A DNA stretch of 64,000 nucleotides, from assembly GCF_003544815.1 (NCBI RefSeq), contig NZ_CP032100.1, forward strand, positions 1,674,001-1,738,000, written 5' to 3'. Numbering within the stretch: position 1 is the first letter of the stretch; each line of letters starts with the position of its first letter. Below the pieces are notes generated by a model. That model did not search any database. It saw nothing but the letters and a program-made list of their open reading frames with translations, and was not told the DNA's origin. Position numbers and translations under genes: made by a program. This document shows positions 8,371 through 18,600 of the stretch, one piece after another. This stretch comes from Arcobacter suis CECT 7833. Its GTDB lineage: Bacteria; Campylobacterota; Campylobacteria; Campylobacterales; Arcobacteraceae.

Positions 8371-8967
8371 TTATTTTTGGGTATAAAAATAGTAAGACAA
8401 GGCACTTTTACCAAATTTTTTGGTTTTATTTAGTGAAAATCTACCTAAAACTTCTGGCATTTCTAAACTTGAGACATGCTCAATAATAATAATAAAAATA
8501 TTATCAACTTCAATATTTCTAATCATACTAAATGATTTCTCGTAAATATCATCCATTCCATCTCTATAATCAAAGGGAGGATCAACATATAAAACAATTT
8601 CGTCTTTAGAATTTCCTAAAAAATCAATAAACAAAGGAGTTTGTACAAAAGTATTTCCTTGAACTGTTTGACACTTTTCCATATCAACAGATTTACAATT
8701 TTTTAGTAAAATTTGATATGAATTTTTATCAAGTTCAATAAAACAAGCTTTTTTTGCCCCTCGACTAATAGCTTCAAGTCCAATAGAACCACTTCCTGCA
8801 AATGATTCTATAAAAATCTTATCAATAATATCAAACTGCAAAACATTAAACAAAGACTCTTTTAGTCTAGCTTTCGAACTTCTTGTAACATCCAAAGATG
8901 GAAGTTCTAAAATTTTTCCTCTATACTTACCTGCAATTATCTTTGTTGTTGGTTTTTCAGTTTTCAT
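8371..8967 (-). CDS. rsmD: 16S rRNA (guanine-966-N2)-methyltransferase RsmD
   Basis: 198 residues from ATG 8967, which has AAAGG upstream. Class I methyltransferase: SAM motif SFAGSGSIGLEAISRGA and catalytic VDPPFDY. Methylates G966 of 16S rRNA late in small-subunit assembly. Lies between rny and the permease in a co-oriented run of translation/RNA genes. Confidence 0.92.
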   Translation of the reverse strand: MKTEKPTTKIIAGKYRGKILELPSLDVTRSSKARLKESLFNVLQFDIIDKIFIESFAGSGSIGLEAISRGAKKACFIELDKNSYQILLKNCKSVDMEKCQTVQGNTFVQTPLFIDFLGNSKDEIVLYVDPPFDYRDGMDDIYEKSFSMIRNIEVDNIFIIIIEHVSSLEMPEVLGRFSLNKTKKFGKSALSYYFYTQK

Positions 8968-8988
8968 AATTTGCACCTTTATTAAGAT

Positions 8989-10533
8989 TTATCTAGCATA
9001 ACTTTCAGCTCTTATTTCTCTAATTACATTTACTTTTATTTCACCTGGATACTGAACTTTTTGTTCAATCTCTTTTGCAATTTCAGTTGCTAATAATACT
9101 GCTTCATCATCATTTACAAGTTCAGCTTTTACAATAACTCTTACTTCTCGTCCAGCATTTATTGCATAAGCATTTAAAACACCCAATTTACTTGTAGAGA
9201 TATTTTCAACCTCTTCAACTCTTTTTAGGAAACTCTCAAGAACTTCTCTTCTTGCTCCTGGTCTGGCTGCACTTAAGGCATCCGCAGCACAGACAGAAGC
9301 TGATTCTACATTTATAGGTTCTTCGTGTCCATGGTGAGCATAAATTGCATTTATAACTGTATCACATTCGTCATATCTTTTACAAATATCCGCACCTAAA
9401 TGTACATGCGAACCTGGCATTTCATGGGTTAATGCTTTTCCAATATCATGTAAAAGACCAGCACGTCTAGCTAAGATAGCATCTCCACCCATTTGAGCTG
9501 CTAATAAACCAGATAAATGAGCAACTTCTAAAGTATGAGCAAGTGCATTTTGACCGTAAGAAGCTCTATATCTTAATCTTCCAACAAGTTTGATAAGTTC
9601 TGGATGCATAGTTTTTATTCCAAGTTCTAGAACTACATCTTCACCCTCTTTCTGAATATTTTTATCAAATTCAGATTTTACTTTTTTATAAATTTCTTCA
9701 ATTCTAGCTGGTTGAATTCTTCCATCTTCAAGTAACTCTTGAATAGTTTTAGTTGCAACCGCACGTCTGTAAAGATTAAAAGATGAAATAGTAATTGTAT
9801 TTGGAGTATCATCAATAATAATATCAACACCAAGTAACATTTCAAGAGCTTTAATATTTCGCCCCTCTTTTCCTATAATCTTCCCTTTTGTCTCTTCATC
9901 ATTAATTGGAACATTATTTATTAATCTCTCAGCCGCAAATTCACCTGCATATCTTGTAACTGCTAGTGAAAGCATATTGTTAATTTCATTTTTAGAATTT
10001 TGTTCTGCAATTTTGTATTTTTTTCTAAAAATAGAGGAAATTTCAGCTCTTGAATCTTCTTTAACTTTTTTAAGCATCAAATCTTTTGCTTCAATCAAAG
10101 TTAGACCAGAAGCATTTTCAAGTATTTTTATAGCTTCTAAAGTTTTTTCTTCATAAGTCTTTTTTTGTTGTTCTAATCCATCTTTTAAAGTTGTGATTTT
10201 TCTATTTTTTTCAACTATTTCATCTTTTTCTTGTTTGATGATTCTTAATTCTGATTCTAAATGGTCATTTAACTCACGCTCTTTTTTTTCTATTTTTGAA
10301 AGCATAATATCATACTCTCGTCTTGCGTGTTTAAATTCTCTATCACATTCGAATTTTGCCTTTAATTGAGCATCTTTTAAAGCAACTTCTGCTTCATGTT
10401 CAATCACTTTTGCTTTTGCTTTTGCTTGTTCAATAAAAATTTGAAATTTTGCTTTATCTAATTTTTTTACAATAAATATGCTAAATGCAGAACTCGCTAC
10501 TCCTACAATTGCAATTACTAGTATGTATTCCAT
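8989..10533 (-). CDS. rny: Ribonuclease Y
   Basis: 514 residues from ATG 10533 (AAGG eight bases upstream; an in-frame TTG at 10539 is less likely). Order: N-terminal membrane anchor, long coiled coil (about 25-190), KH domain (GKIIGKEGRNIKALE) and HD phosphohydrolase domain with LLHDIGKA and AHHGHEE. Membrane-bound endoribonuclease starting mRNA decay, as in Gram-positives; many Campylobacterota use RNase Y. It starts ten bases after the folate enzyme's stop. Confidence 0.95.
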   Translation of the reverse strand: MEYILVIAIVGVASSAFSIFIVKKLDKAKFQIFIEQAKAKAKVIEHEAEVALKDAQLKAKFECDREFKHARREYDIMLSKIEKKERELNDHLESELRIIKQEKDEIVEKNRKITTLKDGLEQQKKTYEEKTLEAIKILENASGLTLIEAKDLMLKKVKEDSRAEISSIFRKKYKIAEQNSKNEINNMLSLAVTRYAGEFAAERLINNVPINDEETKGKIIGKEGRNIKALEMLLGVDIIIDDTPNTITISSFNLYRRAVATKTIQELLEDGRIQPARIEEIYKKVKSEFDKNIQKEGEDVVLELGIKTMHPELIKLVGRLRYRASYGQNALAHTLEVAHLSGLLAAQMGGDAILARRAGLLHDIGKALTHEMPGSHVHLGADICKRYDECDTVINAIYAHHGHEEPINVESASVCAADALSAARPGARREVLESFLKRVEEVENISTSKLGVLNAYAINAGREVRVIVKAELVNDDEAVLLATEIAKEIEQKVQYPGEIKVNVIREIRAESYAR

Positions 10534-10543
10534 ATTCAAAACC

Positions 10544-11083
10544 TTAATTTGTTATTATATAATTAGCTTGAATATCGTAATTATCAGATAGAATTTTCTC
10601 ACTTTTACAAAGTATTAACTGCGTAAAAACTATTGTTGGTTTATAGTTTAAACTATCAAAAAATCTATCATACATACCTTTTCCAAAACCTATTCTTTTT
10701 CCTAGTTTATCAATTCCAACTATAGGAACTATTGCTAGGTCAATTTTTGGGTTTTTAAAAAAAGAGTTATTTGGTTCTTTTATTCCAAATCTCTTTTTGT
10801 ACAAGGGTAATCTATACTTAACAATTTTAAAACTCTCCCCTTGCATAAATGGTACATAAATCTCTCTTCCTTTTGTTTTTCTTAAACTATTTATCAACGG
10901 CTTTACATCAACTTCTATACCCAAAGGGATATACAACAAAATATTTTTCGAACCACTTTGTTTTATAAAGTTTTCTAATTTTTTAACAATTATTTTATTT
11001 TTGTAATACTTTAAAAAAAGGCTTGTAAACTCTAATCTCTTTATACACGATTTTCTAAAATCACTTTTGTGATCATTTTTCAT
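10544..11083 (-). CDS. 5-formyltetrahydrofolate cyclo-ligase
   Basis: 179 residues. Shows the family ATP/substrate motif GFGKGMYDRFF preceded by KRIG, and the start MKNDHKSDFRKSCIKRL. Converts 5-formyl-THF to 5,10-methenyl-THF with ATP. First gene of a minus-strand run with rny, rsmD and the permease; divergent from the TlpA-like gene. Confidence 0.9.
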   Translation of the reverse strand: MKNDHKSDFRKSCIKRLEFTSLFLKYYKNKIIVKKLENFIKQSGSKNILLYIPLGIEVDVKPLINSLRKTKGREIYVPFMQGESFKIVKYRLPLYKKRFGIKEPNNSFFKNPKIDLAIVPIVGIDKLGKRIGFGKGMYDRFFDSLNYKPTIVFTQLILCKSEKILSDNYDIQANYIITN

Positions 11084-11096
11084 ATTTAAGCCTCAC

Positions 11097-11134
11097 TTGG
11101 GTAAAATTTCTACCCAACAAATAATTTTACCCAA
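11097..11134. promoter_or_regulatory. 12-bp perfect inverted repeat in a divergent promoter region
   Basis: TTGGGTAAAATT at 11097-11108 and AATTTTACCCAA at 11123-11134, 14 bases apart, between the 5-FTHF cyclo-ligase and TlpA-like starts. The right arm abuts the AAAGGAA ribosome site of the latter. TACCCAA also recurs at 11111-11117. Could be a regulator operator or an mRNA hairpin limiting ribosome access. Confidence 0.6.
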
Positions 11135-11144
11135 AGGAATTAAA

Positions 11145-11705
11145 ATGCAGTTTAAAACTTTAGCATTTTTATCTATTTTATCTATTTTATTATTTACAGG
11201 GTGTGATTCTAAAGATAATAATGAATCTTCAAAGGAAGGATCAGCTGTTCAAAGTAATGGAAAAGTATCAGAATTTCAACTAAAAACAACAAATGACACA
11301 ATAATCAATCTAAAATTAGAAAATGATAAGATCATACTAAAAGATTATCCAAACAAAATAGTTTTATTAAACTTTTTTACAACTTGGTGTCCACCTTGTA
11401 AAGCAGAAATCCCAAATTTAATCAAAATACAAAATGATTATAGAAATGATCTTGTAGTTATTTCAGTTTTACTAGAAGAAATGAAAACAAATGATGAAAT
11501 AAAACAATTTATAAAAGAGTATAATATAAATTATGATGTAATAAATTCACCTGAGCATTTAGAATTTGCAAAAGCCTTAGGGGGAATAAAATCAATCCCA
11601 ACTATGTTTTTAATTGATAAAAAAAATACTGTGTTTCAAAAGTATGTGGGATTAGTTCCAAATGAAATGATGGAAATAGATATTAAAAAAGTGTTAGAAA
11701 AATAA
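11145..11705 (+). CDS. TlpA/ResA-like thioredoxin-fold lipoprotein
   Basis: 186 residues from ATG 11145 with AAAGGAA upstream (the frame is open from 11097, but that start is rejected). Lipoprotein signal with lipobox FTGC at residues ~16-19, then a thioredoxin fold with active-site WCPPC in TTWCPPCK and cis-Pro in SIPTMFLI. Such proteins keep cytochrome c apocysteines or other periplasmic thiols reduced. Nine bases before ftsY, so probably cotranscribed. Confidence 0.88.
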   Translation: MQFKTLAFLSILSILLFTGCDSKDNNESSKEGSAVQSNGKVSEFQLKTTNDTIINLKLENDKIILKDYPNKIVLLNFFTTWCPPCKAEIPNLIKIQNDYRNDLVVISVLLEEMKTNDEIKQFIKEYNINYDVINSPEHLEFAKALGGIKSIPTMFLIDKKNTVFQKYVGLVPNEMMEIDIKKVLEK

Positions 11706-11714
11706 AGGTAAAAA

Positions 11715-12701
11715 ATGTTTAGTTTTTTAAAAAAGAAAAAAAATGATGATATTGAAAATAAAGAATCTCCTTTCGAAATTAAAGAAAATTCTATTCAAAA
11801 AATAGAATCTAATAATGAAGAAAAAAAAGGTTTCTTTTCAAAAGCATTAGAAAAAACTTTTGTAACTATTAAAACTGTGGTTCCTCAAAAAAAAGAAAAA
11901 ATATCTTTTGATGATATTCAAGAACTCCTAATAGAAGCTGATATGGAATATGAAATTATAGAAAAAGCAATGGATGGACTTCCAGATGAAATCACAAGAA
12001 AACAGTTAAGACATAGACTTGTTATGCTTTTTGAACATGCGCCAAAAGTTGATTTATCAAATTTACCAAAACCATTTGTAAGACTTATTATTGGAGTTAA
12101 TGGAGCTGGAAAAACTACAACCATTGCAAAACTTGCAAATATGTCAAAAAAAGAGGGGAAAAGTGTAATTTTAGGAGCTGGAGATACATTTAGAGCTGCT
12201 GCTATTGAGCAACTTTCTACTTGGGCTACTAAACTTGATGTTCCTATTATTAAAACAAAACAAGGACATGATGCAAGTGCAGTAGCTTATGATACAATAA
12301 GCGCAGCAATTGCTAGAGATATTGATAATGTAATCATTGATACAGCAGGACGCCTTCAAACACAAACAAATCTAAACAATGAACTTAAAAAAATAGTTAA
12401 AGTTTGTACAAAAGCAATGAGCGATGCTCCCCACCAAAAACTTATGATTCTAGATGGAACACAAGGAAATACAGCAATTGCACAAGCAAAGGCTTTTAAT
12501 GAAATGGTTGGAATTGATGGAATAATAGTTACTAAACTTGATGGTACTGCAAAAGGTGGAGCATTATTTTCAATCTCAAATCAACTTGAACTTCCAATTT
12601 TTTATGTGGGAATTGGAGAAAAACAAGATGATTTAATAGAATTCTCTCCCGATGAATTTGTGGATAGTTTATTAAATGAAATTTACACACCAGAAAAATA
12701 A
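11715..12701 (+). CDS. ftsY: Signal recognition particle receptor FtsY
   Basis: 328 residues. Short acidic/lysine-rich A region (1-45) then the NG GTPase domain: G1 GVNGAGKTTTIAKLA, DTFRAAA insertion box, DTAGR, TKLDGTAKGG and the GxGE terminus. Docks SRP-ribosome complexes at the inner membrane for cotranslational insertion. Flanked closely by the TlpA-like gene and the TonB-C-like gene. Confidence 0.95.
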   Translation: MFSFLKKKKNDDIENKESPFEIKENSIQKIESNNEEKKGFFSKALEKTFVTIKTVVPQKKEKISFDDIQELLIEADMEYEIIEKAMDGLPDEITRKQLRHRLVMLFEHAPKVDLSNLPKPFVRLIIGVNGAGKTTTIAKLANMSKKEGKSVILGAGDTFRAAAIEQLSTWATKLDVPIIKTKQGHDASAVAYDTISAAIARDIDNVIIDTAGRLQTQTNLNNELKKIVKVCTKAMSDAPHQKLMILDGTQGNTAIAQAKAFNEMVGIDGIIVTKLDGTAKGGALFSISNQLELPIFYVGIGEKQDDLIEFSPDEFVDSLLNEIYTPEK

Positions 12702-12716
12702 ATAAAGGAATTAATT

Positions 12717-13388
12717 TTGAAAGCAAAAAACAAATCTTTTCTTGAAGATATATTTATACTTTTCATTCTTGGAATTTTAATATATTTTATTTATAGCTTC
12801 TTTTTTTCATCTGATGAAAAAGTTGAAATAGAAGAAAATAAAGCAACTATAGAAAAAAAAATAGAAGCAATTATCAATAAAGAACCCATTATAAATGAAG
12901 TTAAAAAAGAAGAAGTATTCCCTCAAAGAACACAAGAAACAAATACAACAGTTGTAGAAACTCCAAAAGAAAATTTACCTCAAGTAGAAAATATTGTTGA
13001 AACGAAAGAGAATATTTTAAAAGAAGAAAGAATTGAGCAAAAAGTTGAAAATAAGATTGAACAAAAAGAGATAGAAAAAAAGATACCAACAACTGATATG
13101 ACTGATCCAAAAGCAAAAATTGAGTTATTTTATAAAACTATTAGAGAACAAATATATTCAAATATTAATAAAAATGTTGATAAAAACCAAATTAGAACAG
13201 GTGAATCTGTAGAAATTAGACTTACTATCTTAAAAGATGGTGGATATGAACAATTAAGTTCTACAAAAGGAGATAATGAATATTTTGAATTATTCAGATC
13301 TTCAATAAAAGAAGCATTTCCTGTTAAAATTGATGACTCAATAAAAGAGAGTTTTCCTAGATATTTTAGAATGAAAATAGAATTTTAA
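12717..13388 (+). CDS. Membrane-anchored TonB C-terminal-like protein
   Basis: 223 residues from TTG 12717 (AAGGAA upstream). One N-terminal membrane helix (about 11-29), a long Glu/Lys/Thr-rich linker (35-130) and a C-terminal ~85-residue domain (AKIELFYKTIREQIYSNI onward) that resembles the TonB/TolA C-terminal fold. This is the anchor-linker-effector layout of TonB or TolA, which carry energy across the periplasm. No ExbB/ExbD neighbours are present, and the Pro-rich spacer of classical TonB is replaced by charged residues. Exact role uncertain. Confidence 0.65.
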   Translation: MKAKNKSFLEDIFILFILGILIYFIYSFFFSSDEKVEIEENKATIEKKIEAIINKEPIINEVKKEEVFPQRTQETNTTVVETPKENLPQVENIVETKENILKEERIEQKVENKIEQKEIEKKIPTTDMTDPKAKIELFYKTIREQIYSNINKNVDKNQIRTGESVEIRLTILKDGGYEQLSSTKGDNEYFELFRSSIKEAFPVKIDDSIKESFPRYFRMKIEF

Positions 13389-13411
13389 GAGGTTTTGTAA
13401 CCTCTTATTTT
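13388..13411 (+). terminator. Rho-independent terminator
   Basis: Stem AAGAGGTT (13388-13395) / AACCTCTT (13400-13407), 4-base loop, then ATTTTTT. Ends the tlpA-like / ftsY / TonB-C transcript; the convergent gene stops at 13412. Confidence 0.85.
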
Positions 13412-13975
13412 TTAATCCATGTAAGGTATATCTAAATTTGCATCTCTGTCTGTTGCACTAAAATCAAAACTATTATCCACTAACAATTTCTCAAGATTCT
13501 TTGCTAAAACTTTTACCTGAAGCATATGATAACTATTATTTTTAATATTATTTTCAATTTCACTTTTATAAAAAGCTAAAATAATTGGATGGATTTTATC
13601 TTGATTTTCAACCAAATTATCTAAAAAATCTTTCAACTTATAAATATCAAATTCATCTATTTTTTCAAGTTTTCTTACAAGATTTCTTACAAACTGTTTT
13701 TGGTGGTAACCCTCACTCATACTTAAAAGCTTTGAAGCAGCATAAATATCAGCTTCTTGTCCTGAATAATTATATAAATATCTAAAATGATCGCAAACTA
13801 TTTCTATATAGTTGGGATAATACTTTAATACAAAAACTAACTCTTTTAAATCCCCATCAATTAATACTTGAAATAAAGTAGCAGTTCTTTTTTGGATTTT
13901 GTCCCAATGACCACCATCAGATTTTGAATCACCCAAAAATTTCTCATAATTTTCTAATTTAGTTTTTTCTTCCAT
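13412..13975 (-). CDS. Hypothetical helical cytoplasmic protein
   Basis: 187 residues, not recognised. No signal peptide or membrane segment; predicted mostly alpha-helical, acidic, with LFQVLIDGDLKELVFVLKYY and a C-terminal NLDIPYMD tail. The frame is well used (AT-rich third positions, typical Lys/Leu/Asn composition), so it is probably real. Convergent with the TonB-C-like gene; stands alone 43 bases before the lipoprotein hydrolase. Confidence 0.7.
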   Translation of the reverse strand: MEEKTKLENYEKFLGDSKSDGGHWDKIQKRTATLFQVLIDGDLKELVFVLKYYPNYIEIVCDHFRYLYNYSGQEADIYAASKLLSMSEGYHQKQFVRNLVRKLEKIDEFDIYKLKDFLDNLVENQDKIHPIILAFYKSEIENNIKNNSYHMLQVKVLAKNLEKLLVDNSFDFSATDRDANLDIPYMD

Positions 13976-14018
13976 AAATGATTATATGCAATTTTTATAC
14001 CCTATATTTTAAATAGAA

Positions 14019-14843
14019 TTATTGTTTTAACTCTTCTAAAAAAGTTTTATATGGTTCTTGCCAACAACAAGTATGTGTAGCATTGTAATATTTGTAAGTT
14101 ATGTTATTTTTCTTCTCAAACTTTGAAAAGTAAGATAAAAAAACATCTTTTGGAATAACATCATCATCTTTTCCAATTAAATGATATTGTTTAATATTTT
14201 CAAGTTCTTTAGTATAATCTGCTGGATTTAAAGATTCATCCAATCTTGATATATTGTGCATTGTAGTCCACTTTAAAATATCCAAATTTCCAGCTACAGT
14301 TACAAGTAGATTTATATCTTCTCTTTGTGCAGCAGTCAAGGCTGCTATTGCTCCACCACCTGAATATCCAATCAAAGTAAAACTTTTATTTTTATAATTA
14401 TCTTTTAAATTAGATAAGGCTTCATCAAAACTTTTTATAACTTTTGAATCAAATCTATTACTTGTCCAGTATTTTTTACTACATTCATTTGAAGTTATAT
14501 ATTGACAAGGTCTTGCTAAATAAACTTTACATTCATTTGTATCTTGATTCATAAGTTCTAAAGCTGTAGGAGTTATTGGTGTAGGATTTGCTGATATTGT
14601 AGTTCTTGTAATCCAAGACAATCCATCACCTTCTATATAAACTTTTAAATCTTTATTTTTACAATTATTAGAAGTTTTCTGTAAAGAAAATAGAGTAAAT
14701 GAAGAGGTTTGTATGTTAATTTGTTTTAAGTCTTTATTTGCAAGGCTAAATAAAGACTCTTTTCTTTCTTCTAAAGTTGGAATACTACTTAAACATCCAG
14801 TAAAAATAAATATTATAAATAAAGAAAAAAAGGAAATATTCAT
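14019..14843 (-). CDS. Alpha/beta-hydrolase lipoprotein
   Basis: 274 residues. Lipoprotein signal with lipobox FTGC at residues 14-17. Nucleophile elbow GYSGGGAI, late Asp in GKDDDVIP and His in THTCCW give a plausible catalytic triad. Two CxxxC-like pairs (CKNKDLK, CCW) suggest disulfides in the periplasm. Substrate unknown. It starts two bases after the parvulin-like gene, and both follow the large autotransporter on the same strand. Confidence 0.8.
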   Translation of the reverse strand: MNISFFSLFIIFIFTGCLSSIPTLEERKESLFSLANKDLKQINIQTSSFTLFSLQKTSNNCKNKDLKVYIEGDGLSWITRTTISANPTPITPTALELMNQDTNECKVYLARPCQYITSNECSKKYWTSNRFDSKVIKSFDEALSNLKDNYKNKSFTLIGYSGGGAIAALTAAQREDINLLVTVAGNLDILKWTTMHNISRLDESLNPADYTKELENIKQYHLIGKDDDVIPKDVFLSYFSKFEKKNNITYKYYNATHTCCWQEPYKTFLEELKQ

Positions 14844-14845
14844 TT

Positions 14846-15577
14846 TTATTTTAATAATAAATCCATTTCTTTAACTAATGCTTTTCTTTTTGCAAGATTA
14901 ATTAATGCTTCTTCTGATTCTTGGAAACTTGCATCTTTTTCAGGAATATATCTTTCAATAAAAATAATTTGAGTACCAACATCTTTTAAATTTACTTTTA
15001 CAATATCACCTTCATTTTTATCTTTTAAAGCGGTTTTTATCTCTGAATTTAATTTATTTGCATCAACTAAATCAGTTAAACCATCTTTGTGTTTAGAAGC
15101 CAAATCATTTGAAACTGATTTTACATATTTTATGAAAGATTCTTGTTTATCTTTTTTAGTTTTTGCTTTGTTTAAAGCACTTATAATTTTATCTGCATTT
15201 TCTTCGTAAGTTACTAAAATATTTCTCAATTCATATTTTGCTACAACTCTTGGTTTTTCAGCTTTATATAACTCTTTAAGTTCTGCATCACTTGGGATAT
15301 AACTTCTTAAAAACTTTTCACTCCAAATATCAACAGTAAGGATACTTTTTGCAGTTTTTAAATTAATATCATTTTTCATTATATTTTTTTCTAAATTTTG
15401 AGATAGTTTTACAACCGTATCATACTCTTTGATTAAAGCTTCTTTTACATTTGCTTCTTGTTTATAAAAATCAACTTTATGCTTTTGAGCTGTATAAGAA
15501 GCAACCTCTTTTTCATCTGAAAATAAATTAATATTAAATAAAACACTACATAAAAATAAAGCTGTAAATTTTTTCAT
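14846..15577 (-). CDS. Periplasmic parvulin-like (SurA/PpiC type) protein
   Basis: 243 residues. Signal peptide 1-20; helical N-terminal part, then a parvulin-like segment (RNILVTYEENADKIISAL ... KHKDGLTDLVDANKL ... GDIVKVNLKDVGTQIIFI) with the normal order of the PPIase fold, though some canonical residues are altered. These proteins isomerise prolyl bonds or hold outer-membrane proteins unfolded. It follows the autotransporter by 23 bases on the same strand, which suggests a role in its secretion; this is inference. Confidence 0.7.
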   Translation of the reverse strand: MKKFTALFLCSVLFNINLFSDEKEVASYTAQKHKVDFYKQEANVKEALIKEYDTVVKLSQNLEKNIMKNDINLKTAKSILTVDIWSEKFLRSYIPSDAELKELYKAEKPRVVAKYELRNILVTYEENADKIISALNKAKTKKDKQESFIKYVKSVSNDLASKHKDGLTDLVDANKLNSEIKTALKDKNEGDIVKVNLKDVGTQIIFIERYIPEKDASFQESEEALINLAKRKALVKEMDLLLK

Positions 15578-15600
15578 TTTTTCCCTTTTAAATATAAAAA

Positions 15601-18600
15601 TTAAAAACTAAGTCTAAAAGAAACATTTCCTGAATATCCTTCAAAATTGCCATCTTTACTTCTGTCATAATCAACACCTAACATTAAACTTGTAGATTCA
15701 CTAAGTGTGGTTTTAACCCCTATTCCTGCATTATAAACTGTTTTGTTTAATTCTTGAGTTGGTGTTACAAACTGATTTCCACCACCTGTATATTGGGCTT
15801 TTATATCTGCATTACTATCACCAATTGCATTATAAGCTGCCAATTTAAATTCAGGAATAACAACATTATCACCAACATTTAAATTCGTACTAAGTTTAGC
15901 TCCAACTCCCAGCGTACCTTTATTCATTTTTACTGAATCAACTTTTAAAGCATCATTTTGATACGCAGTTCCTTTTTCAGTATAACCTTTTTGGTTTAGA
16001 TTTCCATATTCAAGTGAAGCAAAAGGTGTTAAAGTTGCTAAATCTTCAAAATATACTCTATGACCAACTTCAACTTTAGCAGATATTTGATCAGCATCAG
16101 ATGAAGATGTTAACTTACCTGAATTAGCAGTTCTTGTCGAATCAGTAGAGTGTTTAGCATAAGATAATATTCCATCTACATAGGTATCACCAAAATCTCT
16201 TGACCCATAAGTTGAAAATTGAATACTTTGAGTATCTGAACTATCTCCACTTCTAAAATCAGTTTGATCTATTTTTGTAGTTGCTTGGGCTACTGCTAAT
16301 CCTATTGTTGTACCATTTCTTAGAGTTCTATCAAGCCCAGCTACAAAACCTACAGTAGTTGATTCATAGCCATCATAATCTTCAACTTTACTTTGAGTTG
16401 CTTTTGAACCCATCGCTTTTATCCATAATGAATTATTAAGAGTATATGTACCTGATGAATATCCTGAATAACCATATGGAATAAAATCTGTACTAGAAGA
16501 GACTCTCATATCAGCCATTCTATCTTTGATTGTTGTTAATACTAAATTTGAAGCAGTTATAGAAGATTGAATACTTGAATTGTTAGCAACTGGTGCCAAT
16601 AATTTTTGCATTTCTACCATCTGAGCTTTTTTCTCAGAAGATAGAATCAATCCACCATCTAACTCTTCAATTCTTGTTATAACATCACCTAAAGCGCCTT
16701 CTCTAACTACAGTATCATAAGCATAACCTGCTAGTGCTTCAGAAGCTCCATTTGAATAATGTTGTCCTATTTCTGATTTTTTAATATATAAATCTTCAAC
16801 ACCATAACTTCCACCACCTGTTCTATCGGCAAATAAAATCAGATTATTTCCATCAACTTTAATTATTGAATCAATGATACTATTATCACTAACTTTTCCA
16901 TTTGCTTCTGTTCCATAATAAGTTCCCAAAATACTATTTGCAGAAACTAAATTATAACTTCCTGCACCATATAAAGTACCTACATAATTAACTTTTATTA
17001 TTGCATTATTATCAATTGTTAAAGTATCAGTTGTAATACTTCCAGAAGGAACACCTGTTGATGAACCAGTAGCTGTTATATCAGAAGTATATATTTTAAA
17101 TCCTGTTAATGAATTAGCTGCTAATGATAAGTTATCATTAACTGTTATGTCACGAGTATTTACATCTAAAGCAGAATTCGCTCTTACAGTCAAACTTCCA
17201 CCAAAAATAATATCATTCTTCATTTCAAGTATCGTTTGATTTGTTCCATTTCCAATATAAGTATTTTGAGCATATATATTTTTTGTTAACTCTTGAGTAT
17301 ACGTACTTGCAGAAGAACCAGCTGATCCAAAAGTTACATTTTTAAGTCTTTTTGTACTTGTACCAATATCTGTAGCAAGTAGTGTTGTACCTAAGAAATT
17401 TAATGAACCTGTATTAGTAGTTGCTGTAGTAACTGCAACAGGTACAGAAGACACTACTATATTTTTACCATCAGATACATTTACCACACCATCAGCATCA
17501 TATATTAAACTGCTTATTAAATTTCCTTGGAAATTAACTGTTCCTGTTCCACTCACATGAAAAGTAGTCTCATTTACATAAACATCATTTCTAAAAGTAA
17601 CTGTTTCTCCATTTGCTCCTGCATTAATTCTTTTAAAAGTAGAATTTCCAGCAGTATTACCACCTAAAATTCCTGTTATTATTGAACTTCCTGCAAATTC
17701 TAAAATTGCATCATTTCCATTAATAAATTGAGTTCCACCAGCGCCAACAGTTAAATTAACATCATCACCTATTGCTAAAGTACCAGCTTTATTATCAAAA
17801 TTAACAGTTCCTATCATTCCCTCTGAAGAAGTATTTGAGCTATTATCACCATTTAATACAACTTTCCCATTATCAGAATATTTTAAAGTTGAGGCATATA
17901 CCATATCATCAAAAGTAACTGTTTTTCCTGTTGCTCCTGCATTTATAGTATTTAAAACTTTATTACTTTGTCCAACTTCACCTTCAATATTAGAAGTTCC
18001 TTGGAAAGTTAATGTTCCTGTATTTGTATTATCTACAGTAATTATTATATTATCAGAACCTGTATTTATTATATCTACACCATCTGCTAATGTTAATGTT
18101 GCATTATTTCTAAGAGATACAACATCAGCATAAAGTTCTCTTCCTAGCGCATCATAAGTTACTAAAACTCCATTTGGTGTATTTTGCTCATTATTTGTAT
18201 TTATATTAAGTTCTTTAATACCATAAATATTACTTCCGATACTATCAGAAATAATTCCATCACCTTTGAAATTTACAATACCTGTATTATTAGTAGCTAA
18301 TGTTTGAACTGAACCTAAAATTCCCATTCCATCTGATATATTTACAATTCCATTATTTCCTGAAAAATTAATATCTCCTGTTAGCCCAGTTAATAAATTT
18401 GCTGTTCCAATATTTGAAAATACTATATCAGTTGTTGTAGTTCCACTCGTTGTATTAAAATTTGCAGTTCCTGCACCAATTGTAGTTGTTGTTGCTACTA
18501 CATTATCTTCAAAATTTACTGTTCCATTACCTACTGTTATATCTGTAGCATAAACATCATTTGCAAATGTTGACGTTGAACCATTTACTCCTGCATTTAC

